In this document: in pieces, positions 1 through 8,339 of the stretch
Layout of the letters: each line of letters begins with the position of its first letter
Numbering within the stretch: the stretch's first letter is position 1
NCBI GenBank assembly: GCA_020059785.1
Contig: JAGVBL010000248.1
Location: forward strand, 1-32,073
Reading direction: 5' to 3'
Origin: Ignavibacteriales bacterium
Lineage (GTDB): Bacteria; Bacteroidota; Ignavibacteria; Ignavibacteriales; Melioribacteraceae
DNA: 32,073 nucleotides
Program-made: the position numbers and the translations under genes
The notes under the pieces: generated by a model
Seen by the model: only the letters and a program-made list of their open reading frames with translations
Databases searched by the model: none
Told to the model about the DNA's origin: nothing

Positions 1-941
1 AAATATGGTGGGGTAATAGAAACGGATTTATTGATGAGAGCTTTACTGAAATAGATCTCGGTCGGAAAGATCATTTAATGTATATCAAAGGGGCTGATTT
101 AAATAATGACGGCTGGTTAGATCTCCTACTGCCGAATAGAGGTGAAATAGATGGTGGACTAACTTCTTCGTTCATTTATTATGGTTCTGAAAAAGGATTT
201 AGCAATAATAACAGGACCGAAATTCCTTCTTATGTACCTTATCAGAACTCGATTGTGGATATTAATAAAGATGGCTGGCTAGATTTATTTATGACCGGAT
301 ATGGTGGGGATGGAAATGGAAGTCCTCCGTCACTTCTTTTTTGGGGAAGTAAAGATGGATTGAAAATTCCACCTGATGAGATTGAGACCTATGGTTCGTC
401 GGGTTCTACCATTCTTGATTATGATGGTGATGGCTGGCTCGATATTCTTGTTGTTAATCATAGGAAATCTGGTTCATATTTTGAATCCCTACCACATCAA
501 CATACATGTCCATCGTTTATTTATTGGGGAGGTCCAAAAGGTTTTACAAAAGAGGATCGTTTAGAGTTAATGGCTTTTGGACCAAGCGGATTGAATTTAC
601 GGGAACCGGGTAATAGCTACGACCGCGGTTTGTATGAAGATTATTTCTCATCAGTCTACAAAATTCCAGACGATCAATCTCCATTTAAAATAAAATGGGA
701 AGCCGAAACTCCTCATGGAACAGAAGTCCACTTTCAAATAAGAATTGCCGATAGCGAACAATCATTGGGAAATTCTGATTGGATTGGACAGGATGGAAAA
801 AATTCCTGGTTTACTGCTAATGGAAGTAACATAAAAAATATAAATGGAAAATATATACAGTACAGAGCAAGATTAATTTCACCGAATGGTGCAGCAACAC
901 CATATCTGAATGCAGTCGAAATCTATTTCTCGAAAAAATAG
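1..941 (+). CDS. FG-GAP/VCBS repeat secreted protein, C-terminal part (5' cut by window edge)
   Basis: The reading frame is open from base 3 with no stop upstream, so the gene starts before the window; the ATG at 78 is internal. The visible part holds three Asp-rich calcium-type repeat motifs (DLNNDGWLDL, DINKDGWLDL, DYDGDGWLDI), each followed by a Y(Y/W)GS..GF strand typical of FG-GAP/VCBS propeller blades. After the last blade comes a beta-sandwich-like tail of about 90 residues ending in FSKK. The upstream residues (WWGNRNGF…) align with the same place in the next gene, and the tails are roughly three-quarters identical, so this is a tandem paralogue of the gene at 966. It is presumably exported and acts on or binds polysaccharide; the enzymatic role is unknown. 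There is no T9SS-type C-terminal sorting domain. Confidence 0.9.
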   Translation, partial: IWWGNRNGFIDESFTEIDLGRKDHLMYIKGADLNNDGWLDLLLPNRGEIDGGLTSSFIYYGSEKGFSNNNRTEIPSYVPYQNSIVDINKDGWLDLFMTGYGGDGNGSPPSLLFWGSKDGLKIPPDEIETYGSSGSTILDYDGDGWLDILVVNHRKSGSYFESLPHQHTCPSFIYWGGPKGFTKEDRLELMAFGPSGLNLREPGNSYDRGLYEDYFSSVYKIPDDQSPFKIKWEAETPHGTEVHFQIRIADSEQSLGNSDWIGQDGKNSWFTANGSNIKNINGKYIQYRARLISPNGAATPYLNAVEIYFSKK

Positions 942-965
942 GTATAAGCGAATTACAATTATTAG

Positions 966-3767
966 ATGAAGAAACTTATCGCAATATTGATCACTTTTAT
1001 AACTGGAACGATTCTAAGTCAATCGGTTTGGAAGGAGAACAGTTTTAAAGATTTTGCAGACGGAAAATTTTTAGATGCCGGAAGTAATGCTTACGTCTCG
1101 GCCAAAGGGCGCATACAGATTATTTCACGTTGGGATTTTAATAATGATGGCTTCCTCGATATCTTTCTTCCAACCGGTCACGCACATACGGAAAAAGAAA
1201 ACACCTATATCTATCTAAATAACGGAATCGGAATCGACTCCAGGACAAGGATACAATTACCGGCTGCCGGCTCCCGCGATGGACTAATTGCGGATTTTAA
1301 TAAAGATGGATTCAATGATCTCGCAGTAGTCAATTTTAATGATAGTCATGCCCGCAGAATTCCGGCATGGATTTATTTGGGTTCGCAAAATGGTTTCTCT
1401 CCCTACAACCGGATTGAATTACCGGCTGCCGATGGGACTTCAATAGCAGCAGGAGATTTTAATGGTGATTCCTGGTTGGATCTGGCAATCGGTTGCCAGT
1501 ATTGGGAATTAAACGATAGCGAATCTGAGCCTCGCAAAAGTTTTATCTACTACAATTCTCCTGATGGATTTAAAAAGGAAAATCATCTTGAGCTTTCATT
1601 TGATGGTGTCGGTGCTGTTGCACTTGCGTCTGCTGACATTGATAAAGACAGAATTGATGACCTTGTAATTACCACGAAAGATAATCTCTTCATTTTACTT
1701 TCATTAAAAGATGCCTTTTCGGATATTACAAATGCACTCAAATTGAATATAACCGGAACAGCTCTCTCGCTCGGCGATTTTAATAATGATGATCAAATTG
1801 ATATTGCTATTTGTAATCAGGAGGGTATAAGGGTATTAATGAATTCCGGTAATGCAGTTTTTAATTTATCAGTTTCAATTTTACTTAAGGTTAATAACCC
1901 GAGTGATGTTGCATTTACGGATTTTGATAAGGATGGTCTCGACGATCTGTTTGTTACCAATTTAAATTCAATTGGCGGCGGCAGCTGGACGGATTCGTAT
2001 CTGTTTTACTCAGATGGTAAAGACTTTTCATCACGCAAACCAACACTTCTTCCAACACTCGGAGCCAGCGGTGTCAGCTGCGGTGATCTGAACGGCGATG
2101 GATTCCCGGAAATTGTTGTAAGCAACAGATTTGTTACCAACCAGAAAAATCTTCTCTCGTATGTATTCTGGAATGATAAGGGGAAATTCTTTTTTGAAAA
2201 TCATACACAACTTCCAACTCAGGGAACCTACGCCAACACAATCGGTGATGCAAATAATGATGGATTGCCTGATGTGATTTTCTTCAATGATTACGGATGG
2301 TTTTCAGACGGACCTTCGATATCAAGATTATACTGGGGTAATGGATCCAGAAATTTCTCCGAAATGAGATCAACAAAATTTAACACTCATGAAATCTTCG
2401 GATATGGAAATGCGGATCTTGACGATGACGGAAATGTTGAAATAATTATGGCTTCACAAGCATTCAAATATGCTTTTATAGAAAATGTTGCGCACGATCA
2501 GGCATCCTTCATTATTCAATGGAACAAGAATGGAAGGTTCGAAGAGCAGACTTTTCTTACTACAACTTTTGGCTACGGCGGAGTAAGGATAGCAGACATC
2601 AATCGCGATGGTTATCTCGATATTCTCGGGAGCGGAAGCGCGCAGGATCTTAATAATCCCGGAAAGTATGGTCTGCCGGTTTTCTGGGGTTCACCAAAAG
2701 GATTTAGCTTCAACAACAGATCGGTTATTCATTTATCAACACCCAAAATTCGCGGTCCATTGCTGAAAGACTTGAATAAAGACGGATGGCTCGATATCGC
2801 AGGTCAGGTTGAATTTGGTAAAGTTAGATTTTGGTGGGGAGATGAAAAAGGATTTTCAAACGATCGAATAACGGACCTCGACCTTCAAAGAAAAGATGAA
2901 TTGATGTATTTAAAAGCTGCCGATTTTAATAATGACGGCTGGCTCGATCTCTTCCTTCCAAAACGTGGAGCTCCCGAAGGAGATCTAGGAAGCTCGTTCC
3001 TTTATTACGGCTCTGCCAGCGGTTTTTCTAACAATAACCGGATTGAAATTCCTACTTACGTTCCATATCAAAATTGTTTTGCGGATCTCAATAAAGACGG
3101 CTGGCTAGATATTTTTATTACAAGCTATGGAGGAGAAGTAAGCGGCAACCGTCCAGCGTTGGTTTATTACGGAAGTAAGGATGGTTTTAAACAGGATCCG
3201 GCTAAGATTGAATCTCTTGGTCCTTCGGGAGTTGAACTTCTCGATTATGATGGCGATGGCTGGCTCGATGCGCTTGTTGCTAATCACCGTAAATCCGGTT
3301 CTTACTTTGAACCCGAACCCCATAATCATTCTTGCAATTCGTTTTTATATTGGGGAAGTCCTCAGGGCTTCTCGGTGGATAATAGGATTGAACTCCCTGC
3401 ACAGGGTCCATTCGGATTGAATTTGCGGGATCCGGGCAACAGCTATGATCGAGGTTTGTATGAAGATTATTTCTCCTCGGTCTATAAAATTCCTGAAAAT
3501 GAATCGCCATCCCAAATAGTCTGGGAAGCCGAAACACCTAATGGTACCAAAGTCCATTTTCAAATTCGTGTTGCAGATGATGAAAAGTCATTGGAAAAAT
3601 CAGATTGGATAGGATCTGAAGGAAAGCATTCCTGGTTTACGGAAAGCGGAAGTCAAATCCATAATGTTAAAGGAAAGTTTATTCAATACAGAGCAAGATT
3701 GATAACACCTAATGGTGCCGCAACTCCATACTTAACAGCAGTGGAAATAACTTTTTCAAAGAAATAG
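966..3767 (+). CDS. Secreted FG-GAP/VCBS protein with 14 repeat motifs (probable double seven-bladed propeller)
   Basis: The 933-residue protein begins with a signal peptide (MKKLIAILITFITG…, cleavage near residues 18-20). A short conserved N-terminal segment follows, with VWKENS, GKF, DAG and GRIQ, and then exactly 14 Asp-rich motifs from DFNNDGFLDI to DYDGDGWLDA. Fourteen blades would fit two seven-bladed beta-propellers; this is inferred from motif count, not structure. The last blade carries an insert with NHRKSGSYFE and HNH. A roughly 90-residue beta-rich tail (WEAETPNGT, FQIRVAD, FIQYRA) ends the protein. It lies 24 bases after its truncated paralogue and 30 bases before the third copy. 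No strong ribosome site precedes the ATG. Such repeats are known for calcium binding and protein or carbohydrate contacts; whether this is a lyase, hydrolase or binding protein cannot be told. Confidence 0.92.
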   Translation: MKKLIAILITFITGTILSQSVWKENSFKDFADGKFLDAGSNAYVSAKGRIQIISRWDFNNDGFLDIFLPTGHAHTEKENTYIYLNNGIGIDSRTRIQLPAAGSRDGLIADFNKDGFNDLAVVNFNDSHARRIPAWIYLGSQNGFSPYNRIELPAADGTSIAAGDFNGDSWLDLAIGCQYWELNDSESEPRKSFIYYNSPDGFKKENHLELSFDGVGAVALASADIDKDRIDDLVITTKDNLFILLSLKDAFSDITNALKLNITGTALSLGDFNNDDQIDIAICNQEGIRVLMNSGNAVFNLSVSILLKVNNPSDVAFTDFDKDGLDDLFVTNLNSIGGGSWTDSYLFYSDGKDFSSRKPTLLPTLGASGVSCGDLNGDGFPEIVVSNRFVTNQKNLLSYVFWNDKGKFFFENHTQLPTQGTYANTIGDANNDGLPDVIFFNDYGWFSDGPSISRLYWGNGSRNFSEMRSTKFNTHEIFGYGNADLDDDGNVEIIMASQAFKYAFIENVAHDQASFIIQWNKNGRFEEQTFLTTTFGYGGVRIADINRDGYLDILGSGSAQDLNNPGKYGLPVFWGSPKGFSFNNRSVIHLSTPKIRGPLLKDLNKDGWLDIAGQVEFGKVRFWWGDEKGFSNDRITDLDLQRKDELMYLKAADFNNDGWLDLFLPKRGAPEGDLGSSFLYYGSASGFSNNNRIEIPTYVPYQNCFADLNKDGWLDIFITSYGGEVSGNRPALVYYGSKDGFKQDPAKIESLGPSGVELLDYDGDGWLDALVANHRKSGSYFEPEPHNHSCNSFLYWGSPQGFSVDNRIELPAQGPFGLNLRDPGNSYDRGLYEDYFSSVYKIPENESPSQIVWEAETPNGTKVHFQIRVADDEKSLEKSDWIGSEGKHSWFTESGSQIHNVKGKFIQYRARLITPNGAATPYLTAVEITFSKK

Positions 3768-3797
3768 ATTTATTGAAAAGTATAGGGAGTATGTGAT

Positions 3798-6614
3798 ATG
3801 ATAAAAAATATAATTGTAACGATGTTATTTATAACAGGATTTATTTCGGCACAGAAAGTTTGGAAGCAGAACAGCTATAATGATTTTGTAAACGGTAAAT
3901 TCAGTGATGCCGGTGCAAATATGTACGTCTCTCACAATGGAAGGATTCAAGCTATTAATAGGTGGGATGTAAATAATGATGGCAATGTGGAGATCCTTAG
4001 TGTTAATTCTCACCCGCTAGTTGAAATGCTTGATATGTCGATCTATTGGGGAAACGGAAAGGACTTTAGCATTAAAAACCATTCTTATATTCCGGCTAAT
4101 GGTCCAATGTGGGTTACACCCGATGATCTGAATAACGATGGTCACGTTGATCTTGTTGTTACCAATTATTCAAATGGAACTTGGACCGGAATGGAATCAT
4201 TTGTCTATTACGGGGGTCTTAAAAAAGATCATATTAAGAAAGAAGGTGAATGGGCTCACTATCCTTTTCACAAAAGAATATTGCTGGAAAGTTCCAATGC
4301 ACAAAAAGCTGCCGTAGGTGATTTTAACAATGACGGTTATAAAGATATTGTTATTGCTTTCTCTGCAGGATTCTGGGAATACAGAGATAAAAGCAAAGTT
4401 GGTACTTCACCTTCAAGAATCTATTGGGGTAGTGCAGACGATTTTAACAGCAAGAATTTCTCTGAGATTGCAACTGCAGGTGCAACCGATGTTGTGACAG
4501 CGGATTTCGATAATGATGGCTGGATGGACCTCGCATTTGCAAATGGTGAAGGAAATTCATCTTATATTTATTTCGGAAGCAGCACTGGTTTTATTGATGA
4601 GAAACTATTTGAATTACCTACTTTAAATGCTCAAGCGGTTGAAGCGGCAGATATCAATAATGATGGATTAATTGATTTGATTTTTGCTAACAGCGACGGG
4701 GATGAATCTTTTGCTTATTTGAACATTAACGGCACATTCAATGCTAATAATAGAATTGAATTCGAAACCTATACTGCTAAAGATATTGTTGTCTCTGACT
4801 TCAATAAAGATGGTTACCCAGATATTTTCTTTACAAATCATCAGCATTCATTTACTGGGGATCCAAATCTTGCAAATAGATTAATTCATTCCTATCTCTA
4901 TTTCGGTTCTGCAAATGGATTCAGTAAAGATAACAGGCAATCAATTCCTACTATTGGTGCATGGGGTGCCAATGCTGCCGATCTGAATAACGACGGATGG
5001 ATTGACCTCCTCGTCTGTAATTTCCAGGAGCACTATTCATTTGAAGTCCCTTCGTTTGTCTATTGGAATAGCCCCGAAGGATTTAACGAAACATTGCGGA
5101 CTCCTTTATATGAGCACGGTGCACAGGGTAATGCAATCGCAGATTTTAATAACGACGGTTACCTTGATATTCTGATAACATCTATGATGGGCAATTCACG
5201 CGGTGATTACGATCCTTCATATTTGTTTCTTGGCAAGGATGACGGAAGTATGGATGTTGAAAATAAAATTATTCTATCATCGCGTGAAGGTTATGAACAG
5301 GCATTCGCAGATTTAAATGATGATGGATATGTTGATATTATAATTCAGAATCGAGGTGAAACTACACGTGCGGCAAATGAAGCATGGATTTACTGGAATA
5401 ATGAGAATCAATTTAACTCGTGGAATATTTCCGGATTACCGAGTTATAACGGACTTGGTGTTCAGGTGGCTGATCTCGATAAGAATGGTTTTTTAGATAT
5501 AATTATTTCAAATGGTTCTCCTCTACTTAAAAAAGAAAAATCGTGGCCGGGTTCATTTATTTACTGGGGAAGCGAGAGCGGATGGAATGTAAAAGATAGA
5601 ACCGAACTTCCTACAAAGCTTACTCGTGCCTGCGCTATTGCAGATATTAATTATGATGGAAATCTTGATTTAATATTCGGCGATCAATCCGGCGGTTCTG
5701 CGATAATTTTTTATGGCGACGGAAAAAGGAATTATGATATTAAAAATTCATGGCAGTTCCCTAAAAGCCAGGGTTCCGGCAATCCCGAAGCAGCAGATCT
5801 GAATAAAGACGGATTACTTGATATTGTATTTGCTCACGATAAAAATGTATTAGTCTATTATCAGAAGAAAGATTTTAAGTATGGTGATCCAATATCAATT
5901 CCGATTCAGGCTAAGACAATGACTGTTGCAGATGTTAATAACGACGGATGGCTCGACCTCATTTGCCCATTTTATAAAGGAAAAAGTAACCGAACATGGT
6001 ATTCTTCCGTTTTGCTAGGCAGTAAAGAGGGATTCCACATTAACAACTCAATAAAATTTCCTACAGATGGCGGAACCGGCTCTTTAGTATGCGATTTTAA
6101 CCGCGACGGCTATATGGATGTTTTCTTTTACTGTCATCGCGCGGATGGAAGTTATGATGAAGTCGGCAAGTACGGCGATCATCATACAAATTCCCTTTTA
6201 TACTGGGGCGGACCCGATGGTTTTTCGGTAGATAATGTGCAGAAAATTCCAAGCGTCGGTGCACATTACGATATGGGTGTGGACATTGGAAACATCACGG
6301 ATAGAAAAAATATTTATTCATATATCTCTTCACCGTATAACGACAAAAGTTCTAAACCTTCAGTAATTAATTGGATTGCTGAAGTGCCGAACCATACATC
6401 TATAAAATTTCAGTTAAGATCAGCTAATTCGGAAAAAGATTTAATCAAAGCAAAATGGTTGGGACCTGAAGGCGAAGCTTCTTATTACACTGAACCAGGT
6501 CAATCAATAAAAAATATAAATGGTAAGTGGATTCAATATCAGGCTGTTTTTGATATGGGTAATGGTGCCGGGTCTCCTGTATTAACAGAAGTAGAAATAA
6601 AATTTGATAAATAA
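3798..6614 (+). CDS. Secreted FG-GAP/VCBS protein with 14 repeat motifs, divergent third paralogue
   Basis: The 938-residue protein has a signal peptide (MIKNIIVTMLFITGFISAQ, cleavage likely before Gln). Its N-terminal segment has the same pattern as the upstream gene: VWKQNS, GKF, DAGANMYVS, GRIQ. Fourteen Asp-rich motifs follow, from DVNNDGNVEI to DFNRDGYMDV, most with a partner (F/Y)(I/L)YWG strand, so the probable double-propeller plan is kept despite strong divergence. The last blade keeps an HRxxGSYxE and DHH insert. The tail keeps the WIAEVPN…FQLRSAN…WIQYQA pattern and ends in KFDK. GGGAG lies at a suitable distance before the ATG. The divergence suggests a related but different ligand or linkage specificity. 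No catalytic family can be named. Confidence 0.92.
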   Translation: MIKNIIVTMLFITGFISAQKVWKQNSYNDFVNGKFSDAGANMYVSHNGRIQAINRWDVNNDGNVEILSVNSHPLVEMLDMSIYWGNGKDFSIKNHSYIPANGPMWVTPDDLNNDGHVDLVVTNYSNGTWTGMESFVYYGGLKKDHIKKEGEWAHYPFHKRILLESSNAQKAAVGDFNNDGYKDIVIAFSAGFWEYRDKSKVGTSPSRIYWGSADDFNSKNFSEIATAGATDVVTADFDNDGWMDLAFANGEGNSSYIYFGSSTGFIDEKLFELPTLNAQAVEAADINNDGLIDLIFANSDGDESFAYLNINGTFNANNRIEFETYTAKDIVVSDFNKDGYPDIFFTNHQHSFTGDPNLANRLIHSYLYFGSANGFSKDNRQSIPTIGAWGANAADLNNDGWIDLLVCNFQEHYSFEVPSFVYWNSPEGFNETLRTPLYEHGAQGNAIADFNNDGYLDILITSMMGNSRGDYDPSYLFLGKDDGSMDVENKIILSSREGYEQAFADLNDDGYVDIIIQNRGETTRAANEAWIYWNNENQFNSWNISGLPSYNGLGVQVADLDKNGFLDIIISNGSPLLKKEKSWPGSFIYWGSESGWNVKDRTELPTKLTRACAIADINYDGNLDLIFGDQSGGSAIIFYGDGKRNYDIKNSWQFPKSQGSGNPEAADLNKDGLLDIVFAHDKNVLVYYQKKDFKYGDPISIPIQAKTMTVADVNNDGWLDLICPFYKGKSNRTWYSSVLLGSKEGFHINNSIKFPTDGGTGSLVCDFNRDGYMDVFFYCHRADGSYDEVGKYGDHHTNSLLYWGGPDGFSVDNVQKIPSVGAHYDMGVDIGNITDRKNIYSYISSPYNDKSSKPSVINWIAEVPNHTSIKFQLRSANSEKDLIKAKWLGPEGEASYYTEPGQSIKNINGKWIQYQAVFDMGNGAGSPVLTEVEIKFDK

Positions 6615-6640
6615 TTATTCTTGAATAAAAATGTGATCTT

Positions 6641-8314
6641 ATGAAAAAATATTTTTTGTTTTTCATTGCAGCTCTTTATCTGTTCAATTCTCCTTTTTAT
6701 GCTCAGGGAATAAGAGACATTTCTAAGGCTGGACCGGTAACGGAACAGGTTGAATTAAAAAATTACGATCAGATCTTTTATATCTCCCAAATAAAAGGGT
6801 CTGATAATAACGGAGATGGCTCAATTAGCAAACCGTGGGCAACTTTATACCATGCATTAAATAAAATTGAAAATGCAGCAAAAGAAAATTTGGTAGCGAT
6901 TCTGGTATCTAAAGGAACATATTCCGGTTTTACATTACAAATGAAATCTCACATCGATCTATTCGGTGGTTTTGACGATAATTCCTGGCATAGAGATATT
7001 CATATGTACCCGTCTATAATAGATGGCGAAAAAATGAGACGTGTTATTGTTGCTGCAGACCATTCCCGGATTGATGGATTTACAATTAAGAACGGATTAT
7101 CAAGAACACACGGCGGCGGTATATTATGTGACGATACCTCTCCGACAATTAGTAATTGTATTATAACTGATAATTATGTTCTTGAACCGGAAAATTTCAA
7201 TTACAACAGGATTCATCAGAACGGAAATCATGGCGGAGGAATTGCCTGCCTGTTTAATGCTGTCCCGGTAATTCGTAATAATATTTTCTACCGTAATGCA
7301 ACTTCAATTGGTAACGGCGGCGGAATAGCGTTTTACGGATGGTTAAGAAATAGTGAAGCACCTCCTACTAAGATCGTTAACAATAGAATGGAAGGAGGAT
7401 GGCAGCCGTCAGTAGTGAACAATATTTTCATTCATAATACATCCGGTGTTAACGATTGGGGAAAAACACGAAGCAGTAATGGCGGGGCAATTTCATGTTC
7501 TTCCGAATCCCGACCGGTGATTGAAAACAATCTAATAATATGTAATCAAGCAAAAGGCAGAAGTGACGCCGGCGGAATTTACACTGAAAATTTTTCATAT
7601 CCGCTAATTAAAGGAAATTGGATTGTAGGAAATATCTCCGATGACGACGGTGGCGGAATTTATACTAACCATACTGGTCATGCATTAATAACACAAAACT
7701 TCATAGCCGGCAACTGGACAATCGGCAATGGAGCGGGTGGAATAAGACTTAGCAAAGAGAGTCGTGCAACAGTTTCTGAAAATATTATAGTGCATAATCA
7801 AACTGGCGGCGGTATTCAATCTGTCGATTCATATATGGAGCTTATAAACAATATCATTATGCACAATAAAGGAAATGTTAGTCTCCGCTACAGCAATGTA
7901 TTCAGTTATTTCGTTCCTTCGATAATTGAAAACAACGTAATCCTCGAAAACGAAAAGAAAATTACAATAGAACTCAAAGAAGGTGAAAAAATAAATGTTG
8001 TTGGTAATAACACTAATGAAAAAATTATCGGCACAAAAAATTATTACAAACTGGTTCAGTTGGAAAATAATTCTATCCTTTTTGAGATAGAAGATTTCAG
8101 TTTCATAGAAGATCAATTTCAAACGATAATACAAATTAAACCAGCGGAGAATACTCAATCATTAATTGGCAGGGTCATTAATGTTGGAAGTTTCTGGAGT
8201 GTAATTAAGAAAGTTGAACAGAACAAGTTGTATGTATGGGGAAATCTACGTTTGAGGGAGTCAGATAAGTCAGGTTTTATTTTATCGGATTATAAAATCA
8301 AAAAAAATAATTAA
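6641..8314 (+). CDS. Secreted right-handed parallel beta-helix protein
   Basis: The 557-residue protein has an N-terminal signal peptide (MKKYFLFFIAALYLF…FYAQ, cut before or after Gln). Residues about 46-75 carry the YISQIKGSDNNGDGSISKPWATL pattern, here in two parts YISQIKGSDNNGDG and SISKPWATL, typical of the entry to DUF1565/Beta_helix proteins (secreted lyase-like or adhesin-like). From about residue 110 to 430 there are repeated turns with GGGI, NNII and VIRNN type rungs (for example HGGGIL, NHGGGIA, GNGGGIAF, DDGGGIY), characteristic of a parallel beta-helix. About 130 C-terminal residues look like a separate beta-rich domain. It is probably a polysaccharide lyase or hydrolase, or a binding protein, but no catalytic residues can be assigned. 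It lies 26 bases after the propeller gene and 25 before a symporter, so it is likely in the same transcript. Confidence 0.85.
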   Translation: MKKYFLFFIAALYLFNSPFYAQGIRDISKAGPVTEQVELKNYDQIFYISQIKGSDNNGDGSISKPWATLYHALNKIENAAKENLVAILVSKGTYSGFTLQMKSHIDLFGGFDDNSWHRDIHMYPSIIDGEKMRRVIVAADHSRIDGFTIKNGLSRTHGGGILCDDTSPTISNCIITDNYVLEPENFNYNRIHQNGNHGGGIACLFNAVPVIRNNIFYRNATSIGNGGGIAFYGWLRNSEAPPTKIVNNRMEGGWQPSVVNNIFIHNTSGVNDWGKTRSSNGGAISCSSESRPVIENNLIICNQAKGRSDAGGIYTENFSYPLIKGNWIVGNISDDDGGGIYTNHTGHALITQNFIAGNWTIGNGAGGIRLSKESRATVSENIIVHNQTGGGIQSVDSYMELINNIIMHNKGNVSLRYSNVFSYFVPSIIENNVILENEKKITIELKEGEKINVVGNNTNEKIIGTKNYYKLVQLENNSILFEIEDFSFIEDQFQTIIQIKPAENTQSLIGRVINVGSFWSVIKKVEQNKLYVWGNLRLRESDKSGFILSDYKIKKNN

Positions 8315-8327
8315 TTCAATAAATCTC

Positions 8328-8333
8328 AGGAGG
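8328..8333 (+). promoter_or_regulatory. Strong ribosome binding site for the first SSS symporter
   Basis: A perfect AGGAGG lies six bases before the ATG at 8340. It is the strongest Shine-Dalgarno match in the first 10 kb, where the secreted-protein genes have weak or no sites. Confidence 0.8.
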
Positions 8334-8339
8334 AATTAA

